A DNA stretch of 64,000 nucleotides, taken from Antedon mediterranea (taxonomy: Eukaryota > Echinodermata > Crinoidea > Comatulida > Antedonidae). The notes beneath the pieces are model-generated. The model was not told where the DNA came from and did no database searches. It saw only the letters and a list, made by a program, of their open reading frames with translations. A program made the translations under genes and the position numbers. Location of the stretch: the NCBI RefSeq assembly GCF_964355755.1, contig NC_092678.1:2565922-2629921 (forward strand). Direction: 5' to 3'. Shown piece by piece: positions 57,571-64,000 of this stretch (position 1 is the first letter of the stretch; every line of letters starts with the position of its first letter).

Positions 57571-59474
57571 ATTTAGAATTTTATGTTATAAGCTCTACAG
57601 ACTTTTAAAAATCCAAAACGTGTATAAACGTTTTGTTTGCTTGTTTGTACTTTGTAAAACTACCTCCTCTCCGACTCCTGTACATCCCCATGCTTTTTGT
57701 TTTGTTTTGGTTGTTCTGCCCACTAAGAGGCAAACCGAAAAGGCCAATTTGGTTAGACTTTGGAGTTCTCCAATGATTTGACATGGAATTACCTATGGAA
57801 ATTGGTTATTAACCACTGGACAAATGCATGTAGAGTAGACTCTACCATTGTTAAAGTTCGTCTACTGGTGTTAGCGTTTGTCTACTGGTGTTAGCGTTTG
57901 TCTACTGATGTTATAGGGGATCTACTTCACACTCTTAATAGCGTTAGGCTAGCACTCTTGGTAGCGTTAGGCTCGCACTCATAATAGCGTTAAGCTTGCA
58001 CTCTTACTAGTGTTAGATTCACACTCTTAATAGCATTAAGGCTCGCACTCTTACTAGAGTTAGGCTTGCACTCTTTAATAGCAGTAGGCTCGCATTCTTA
58101 ATAGCGTTAGACTCGCATACTTAATAGAGTTAGTTCGCATTCTTAATAGCGTTAGGCTCGAATTCTTAAAAGAGTTAGGCTCGCACTCTAGCAGCTGTGG
58201 GCTCGCACTCTTTAGCAGCTGTAGGCTTGTACTTTAGCAGCTGTAGGCTCGCACTCATAATAGCGTTAGGCTCGCACTCTTACTAGAGTTAGGTTCGCTC
58301 TCTTAATAGCCGTAGGCTCGCATTCTTACTAGCGTTAGACTCGCACTCTCATTAGCGTTAGGCTTGCACTCTTTAATAGCAGTAGGCTCGCATTCATAAT
58401 AGCGTTAGGCTCGCATTCTTAATAGAGTTAGTTCGCATTCTTAATAGCGTTAGGCTCACACATTCTTAATAGCGTTAGGCTCGCACTCTTTAGCAGCCGT
58501 AGGCTCCCACTCTTTAGCAGCTGTAGGCTCGCAATTTATAGCAGGTGTAGGCTTGTACTCTTTAGCAGCTGTATAGGCTTGTACTTCTTTAGCAGCTGTA
58601 GGCTTGCGCTCTTTAGCAGCTCTAGGCTCGCACTCTTTAGCAGTGATAGGCTGGTACTATGTAGGCTGGTACTTCTGTAGCAGCTGTAGGCTCGTACTTC
58701 TCAGCTGCGGTTGGCTTGTACTTCTGAAGCAGCTGTAGGCTTGTACTTCTTAGCAGCTTCTTCAGCAGATGTAGGCTCGTACTCTTCGGTAGGCTCGCAC
58801 TCTAATGTAGGCATGTCCTCTATGGTTGGATCGCACTCTTTGGTAGGATCGCACTCTTCGGTAGGATCGCACTCTTCCGTAGGCACGCACTCTTCCGTAG
58901 GCACGCACTCTTCCGTAGGCACGCACTCTTCCGTAGGCACGCACTCTTCCGTAGGCACGCACTCTTCCGTAGGCACGCACTCTTCCGTAGGCACGCACTC
59001 TTCCGTAGGCACGCACTCTTCCGTAGGCACGCACTCTTCCGTAGGCACGCACTCTTCCGTAGGCACGCACTCTTCCGTAGGCTCGCACTCTTCAGTAGGC
59101 TCGCACTCTTCAGTAGACTTGCTCTAGCATTGGTAGGCGTGCTCTAACATCGGTAGGCACACTTTAACATCGGTAGGCGCACTCTAGCAATGGTAGAGTC
59201 TACTCTACATGCATAGTCTGGTGGTTAGTATCCAATTTCTGTGGGTATTTTCATGTCAAATTGTTGGAGTACTTCATAGTAAAATCAAATTGACCTTTTT
59301 GGTTTGTCATCTTAGTTGGCAGAACAACCAAAACAACACTTAAGCATGAGGATGTACGGCTCTTGGAGAAGAGGTGGTTTTTGTTTTGTTTGTATTCTTT
59401 TTTTTTTTCTTTTTTTTTTAAAGTTTATAAACGTTTTGGTTTTTTAAAAGTCTGTAGATCTTTGTATTCTAAAT
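57571..59474. mobile_element. Foldback element: ~290-bp inverted repeats around a minisatellite
   Basis: 57571-57860 recurs in reverse complement at 59190-59474. Shared blocks include TCTACAGACTTTTAAAAA, ACATCC.CATGC, GTTGTTCTGCC, TGACATG.AA and ATGCATGTAGAGTAGACTC (left) against GAGTCTACTCTACATGCAT (right). Between the arms lies 1.3 kb of minisatellite. The arms are diverged, so the element is not brand new. No transposase frame. Confidence 0.75.
57850..59185. repeat. Minisatellite: degenerate 23-25-bp units grading into a near-perfect 18-bp array
   Basis: From 57850 to about 58780 units such as TAGGCTCGCACTCTTAATAG vary in length and sequence. From about 58800, and almost perfectly from 58862 to 59090, they become GTAGGCACGCACTCTTCC (18 bp, about 13 copies). 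Because 18 is a multiple of 3, long frames are open in more than one register (PTEECV-, AYGRVR- and THSSVG-type hexapeptides); these are best read as by-products. Confidence 0.88.
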
Positions 59475-59934
59475 ATTATGTTTTTATAATTTGTTTACTG
59501 GTGTGTTGGGATAAAATTGTATGCATTTATATGCAGATAACATATTTTATAGATTCTGTTATTTATTAGTAAAATATGATACTGTAAAATATACTACAGT
59601 ATAACAAACCAGGACAAAACATCTGACCATAATGAACCATAATATTGCAATTTGTTACAATAGCTAATTCCATTTATTTATATATGTATTTTGACTATAT
59701 TGCATTTTCAGTAACGTGTAGTACTACAACTAGAAAACTTTACCCTCTGTGTCTATGGCAGTTTTACAAACACTACTTTTCTGTCATAACAGCTTTTACT
59801 AATAAGATATTGGATCTGTAACAAGACCTGACCCTAAACCCATACTGTTTGTATGTGGTCAAAATGTGGCATCTTGACCTGCCACTATCCTTGTTTGCAT
59901 GGACCAATGTGTTGTCAAATCGTGGCAGCTTGGC

Positions 59935-60085
59935 CTGCTGAATCATTAGGCTAGCTGCACACTCCTGCAGCATTAGACTAGCTGCACACTCCTGCAGCAT
60001 TAGGCTGGCTGCACACTCCTGCAGCATTAGGCTGGCTGCACACTCCTGCAGCATTAGGCTGGCTGCACACTCCTGCAGCTTTTTG
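59935..60085. repeat. 27-bp minisatellite, first block (five to six units)
   Basis: AGCATTAGGCTGGCTGCACA plus CTCCTGC is repeated almost perfectly. The same unit recurs at 60475-60720. Confidence 0.9.
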
Positions 60086-60089
60086 ATCA

Positions 60090-63000
60090 TTCAGTGTAGT
60101 GATCATTCTCGTCATTTGCTTATGGTTCAGACCAGAAACCTAATAAATTGAAGTCCATAGAATGAATTCAAAATATTAAATCAAATATTATTTCCCTTTT
60201 ATTATTTCAATGCTATATGTCTTTACCTAATCTTTAAACATTCTTAAACCTTTGCTTGGTTATAAGACATAATGGTGATATTGTTTCACCTGTGCTCAAA
60301 CGTCACTCTTTTTGTAGTCCTATCACCTAGAACTTTGCTGCTTCCAGGCTGGCTTCACACACCATTTGCATGTGTGGTCAAAAGCTGGCTTCACAATCCT
60401 GCATCCTTTTGATTATTCAATGTAATGATCTCGGACTTTCCTTGTGGTTCAGTCACAAAAGCTGTCTTCACACTCCTGCAGCATTAGGCTGGCTTCACAC
60501 TCCTGCAGCATTAGCTGGCTTCACACGCCTGCAGCATTAGGCTAGCTGCACACTCCTGCAGCATTAGGCTGGCTTCACACTCCTGCAGCATTAGGCTGGC
60601 TTCACACGCCTGCAGCATTAGGCTGGCTTCACACTCCTGCAGCATTAGGCTGGCTTCACACTCCTGCAGCATTTGGCTGGCTGCACACTCCTGCAACATT
60701 AGGCTGGCTGCACACTCCTTTGGATTATTCAATGTAATGATCTTGTCCTTGTGGTTCAGTCACTGCTCTATTGACATGACCAGAAATGAATTTGAAATAT
60801 TAAATCAAATATTATTTACCTATGCAATGTCTTTACCTTATCTTTAAAGATTCTTAAATCTTTGCTTGGTATAAGACATAATGGTGGTATTGTTTCACCT
60901 GTGCCAATAACGTCACTCTTTTTGTAGTCCTATTACCTAGAACTTTGCTGCTTCAAGGCAGCATGCAGAAGTTTTTTTTAAAAACAAATCAGAGCTTTGC
61001 ACACTATCCTCTTATATCTAAATCTTTTTCTCATTTCCATTTTTAATGCTATAAGCTTCTTGCTTAAATACATATGTACCAACATTAGGTATGCTGTGTC
61101 TCTTACTTTTCAATTGCATCAACCATTGATTGTAGATTGTTGTATAGTGCTGTTATATGCAGCACTAGGTCTTAAAAACAATCTTTTTTTAAACCTGCCC
61201 ATTCCCATTCTTGGTGCTATAAGCTTCTTGCTTAAATACATTTGTACCAATATTAGGTATACTGTGTTTCCTTTTTCTTTCCTTTTTAATTGCTATCGAC
61301 CATTGATCGTAGATTGTTGTATAGTGCTGTTATATGCAGCACTAGGTTTTAAAAACAATCTTTTTTTAAAGCACTGTTCCTTTTCTTATAACCCGTAAGG
61401 CCTAGCTTGTATAGTGTTTATGAATTGCCTTTATGCAATATAATCAGCATAGTTCTAATTGATAACCCGATAGTTATCTTAAAAAAAATATCTCCATCAA
61501 AAATATCTTTATCAAAGCCATTTACATTTTCAAAATGGCCAATTCTGTGGATGACTTGTATCCTTTATTTTCAACTATATCCCGGCATTCTTTTGAACAT
61601 TCAGTGTAATGATCTCGTCCTTTCCTTATGGTTTAGTCACTGCTCTGTTGACATGACCAGAAATTATTATCTACCTTGATTATTTCAATGTTGTTGAATA
61701 AACAAAAATCCATACTGTTCTTAAACCTTTACTTGGTGTAAGACATAATGGTGATATTGTTATCACCTGTACCAAAACATCACTTTTTAAAAAAGCAACC
61801 ATTCTGCATGCTTTAATAGCTTTGCACACTACCCTCTTGCATCTAAACCTTGATTATTTCAATGCTATATGTCTTTACCTAACCTTTAAAGATTCTTAAA
61901 CCTTTACTTGGTATAAGACAAAATAGTGATATATTGTTTCCCCTGTGCCCAAACATCACTCCTTTTGTAGTCCTATAACCTAGAACGCTAATAACCACTT
62001 TTGCATGCTCTAAGAGCATGCAGAAGTGATTGTTAAAGCACTATTCCTTTTCTTACAACCCGTAAGGCCTAGCTTGTATAGTGTTTATGAATTGCCTTTA
62101 TGCAATATAATCAGGCATAGTTCTAATTGATAACCCGATAGTTATCTTTAAAAAAGGATCTTCATCAAAGCCATTTACATTTTCAAAATGGCCAATTCTG
62201 TGGATGACAATTATATCCCTTTATTTTCAACTATATCCCTGCATCCTTTTGAACATTCAGTGTAATGATCTCGTCCTTTCCTTATGGTTTAGTTACTGCT
62301 CTGTTGACATGACCAGAAATTATTATTCACCTTGATTATTTCAATGTTGAATAAACAAAAATCCATACTGTTCTTAAACCTTTACTTGGTACAAGACATA
62401 ATGGTGATATTGTTATCACCTGTACCAAAACATCACTTTTTAAAAAAGCAACCATTCTGCATGTTTTAAGAGCTTTGCACACTACCCTCTTGCATCTACA
62501 CCTTGATTATTTCAATGTTATATGACTTTACCTAACCTTTAAAGATTCTTAAACCTTTACTTGGTATAAGACAAAATAGTGATATATTGTTTCCCCTGTG
62601 CCCAAACATCACTCCTTTTGTACTCCTATTACCTAGAACGCTAATAACCACTTTGCATGCTCTAAGAGCCTTGCATCTACATCTTTTTCTCATTTTTTTT
62701 TTATTCTATAAGCTTCTTGCTTAAATACACTTGTACCAATATTAGGTATACTGTGGTTCTTCCGTTTCAATCGCATCAACCATTAATTGTAGATTGTTGT
62801 ATAGTGCTGTTATATGCAGCACTACAGTAGGTCTTAAAAATAATCTTTTTTTAAAACCTGCTTTGCTGCTTCCAGGCTGATAGAGCATTCAGAAGGCTAT
62901 CAGCCTGGAATCATACTAGCCTCTTGAATCTACACCTTTTTCCAATTCCCATTCTTGGTGCTATAAGCTTCTTGCTTAAATACATTTGTACCAATCTTAG

Positions 63001-64000
63001 TTATACTGCGTCTCTTTTTCCTTCCTTTTTAATTGTCATCGACCATTGATCATAGATTGTTGTATAGTGCTGTTATATGCAGCACTAGCTCTTAAAAACA
63101 ATCTTTTTTTTAAAGCACTGTTCCTTTTCTTACAACCCGTAAGGCCTAGCTTGTATAGTGTTTATGAATTGCCTTTATGCAATATAATCAGGCATAATTC
63201 TAATTGATAACCCGATAGTTATCTTTTAAAAATATCTTCATCAAAGCCATTTACATTTTCAAAATTGCCAATTCTGTGGATGACTTGTATCCCTTTTTTT
63301 AAACTATATCCCTGCATCCTTTTGAACATTCAGTGTAATGATCTCGTCCTTTCCTTATGGTTTAGTCACTGCTCTGTTGACATGACCAGAAATTATTATT
63401 TACCTTGATTATTTCAATTTTGTTGACTAGACAAAAATCCATACTGTTCTTAAACCTTTACTTGGTACAAGACATAATGGTGATATTGTTATCACCTGTA
63501 CCAAAACATCACTTTTTAAAAAAGCAACCATTCTGCATGCTTTAATAGCTTTGCACACTACCCTCTTGCATCTACACCTTGATTATTTCAATGCTATATG
63601 TCTTTACCTAACCTTTAAAGATTCTTAAACCTTTACTTGGTATAAGACAAAATAGTGATATATTGTTTCCCCTGTGCCCAAAAGTCACTCCTTTTGTAGT
63701 CCTATTACCTAGAACGCTAATTAACCACTTTTGCATGCTCTAAGAGCATGCAGAAGTGATTGCTTTGTTAAACAAAGCATTCAGAAGGCTATCAGCCTGG
63801 AAGCATACTAGCCTCTTGAATCTACATCTTTTTCCCATTCCCATTCTTGGTGCTATAAGCTTCTTGCTTAAATACATTTGTACCAATCTTAGTTATACTG
63901 CGTCTCTTTTTCCTTCCTTTTTAATTGTCATTGACCATTGTTCATAGATTGTTGTATAGTGCTGTTATATGCAGCACTAGCTCTTAAAAACAATCTTTTT
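60090..64000. repeat. Long composite repeat array running off the right edge
   Basis: Blocks recur in changing order. TTACAACCCGTAAGGCCTAG lies near 61388, 62054 and 63132; AAGCTTCTTGCTTAAATACA near 61052, 61220, 62710, 62967 and 63858; GATTGTTGTATAGTGCTGTT near 61134, 61311, 62790, 63056 and 63948; and ACCTTTACTTGGTATAAGAC at several sites. Spacing between equivalent blocks is about 0.66 to 1.1 kb. No gene is seen; short frames such as 60997-61398 are parts of the repeat. Confidence 0.8.
60475..60725. repeat. 27-bp minisatellite, second block (about ten units)
   Basis: The same unit as 59935-60085, with a GCTTCACAC variant alternating with GCTGCACAC. Sequences after both blocks (AATGTAATGATC…GTGGTTCAGTCAC…AAGACATAATGGTG) are also homologous, so the minisatellite is part of a larger duplicated segment. 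Confidence 0.9.

Noticed and set aside
58701-59127. Long frames on both strands encoding hexapeptide repeats (PTEECV, AYGRVR, THSSVG)
   Set aside because: Several overlapping frames on both strands are open simultaneously because an 18-bp repeat without stops is translated; there is no splice or start context, so they are read as minisatellite by-products.

Overview
The window looks like nuclear DNA of an AT-rich, intron-rich marine invertebrate deuterostome. An echinoderm, perhaps a crinoid, is my best guess; this is inferred from gene content and from the AGGCCTAG-rich low-complexity DNA, not proven. Genes are split by GT-AG introns, and the intergenic DNA is full of small non-autonomous transposons, SINEs, LINE remnants and minisatellites.

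Layout: (1) 1-142, minus strand: first coding exon of CEP83 (CCDC41), running off the left edge. (2) 3054-32294, plus strand: an adhesion GPCR with 23 recognisable coding exons in continuous phase (Cys-rich N-terminal segments, TSP1, linker, TSP1, GAIN/GPS, 7TM, cytoplasmic tail). The first exon or exons (signal peptide) were not found. (3) Inside its 18-kb intron between the TM3 and TM4 exons (11001-28997) lies a minus-strand array of five related TRIM-like genes (B-box, coiled coil, filamin repeat, NHL propeller, no RING), each with its coding part in one exon: A and C intact, B a frameshifted pseudogene, D a 3'-truncated copy, E intact but remodelled at its N-terminus. (4) 33255-37516, minus strand: a complete INTS13 (asunder) gene, 13 exons, 689 aa, tail-to-tail with the GPCR. 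(5) 38390-44235, plus strand: an intron-containing but repeatedly broken copy of DDX20/Gemin3, head-to-head with INTS13. (6) 44.2-48.3 kb: mostly transposon remnants, with one speculative promoter and first exon. (7) 48605-53323, plus strand: a two-exon gene for a 276-aa Pro/Arg/His-rich protein of no family I recognise, here called PYGR after its repeated motif, behind a cluster of five CCAAT boxes; degenerate inverted relatives lie at 55.2-56.8 kb. (8) 57.6-59.5 kb: a foldback element whose long inverted repeats enclose a minisatellite. (9) 59.9-64.0 kb: minisatellites and long composite repeats running off the right edge.

The conserved genes act in unrelated processes (CEP83 in centriole/cilium assembly, INTS13 in the Integrator complex, DDX20 in the SMN complex), so this is a eukaryotic neighbourhood and not an operon. 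The liveliest parts are the TRIM array nested in the GPCR intron, local tandem duplications that copy the GPCR's own splice sites in frame, and the PYGR gene with its inverted copies.
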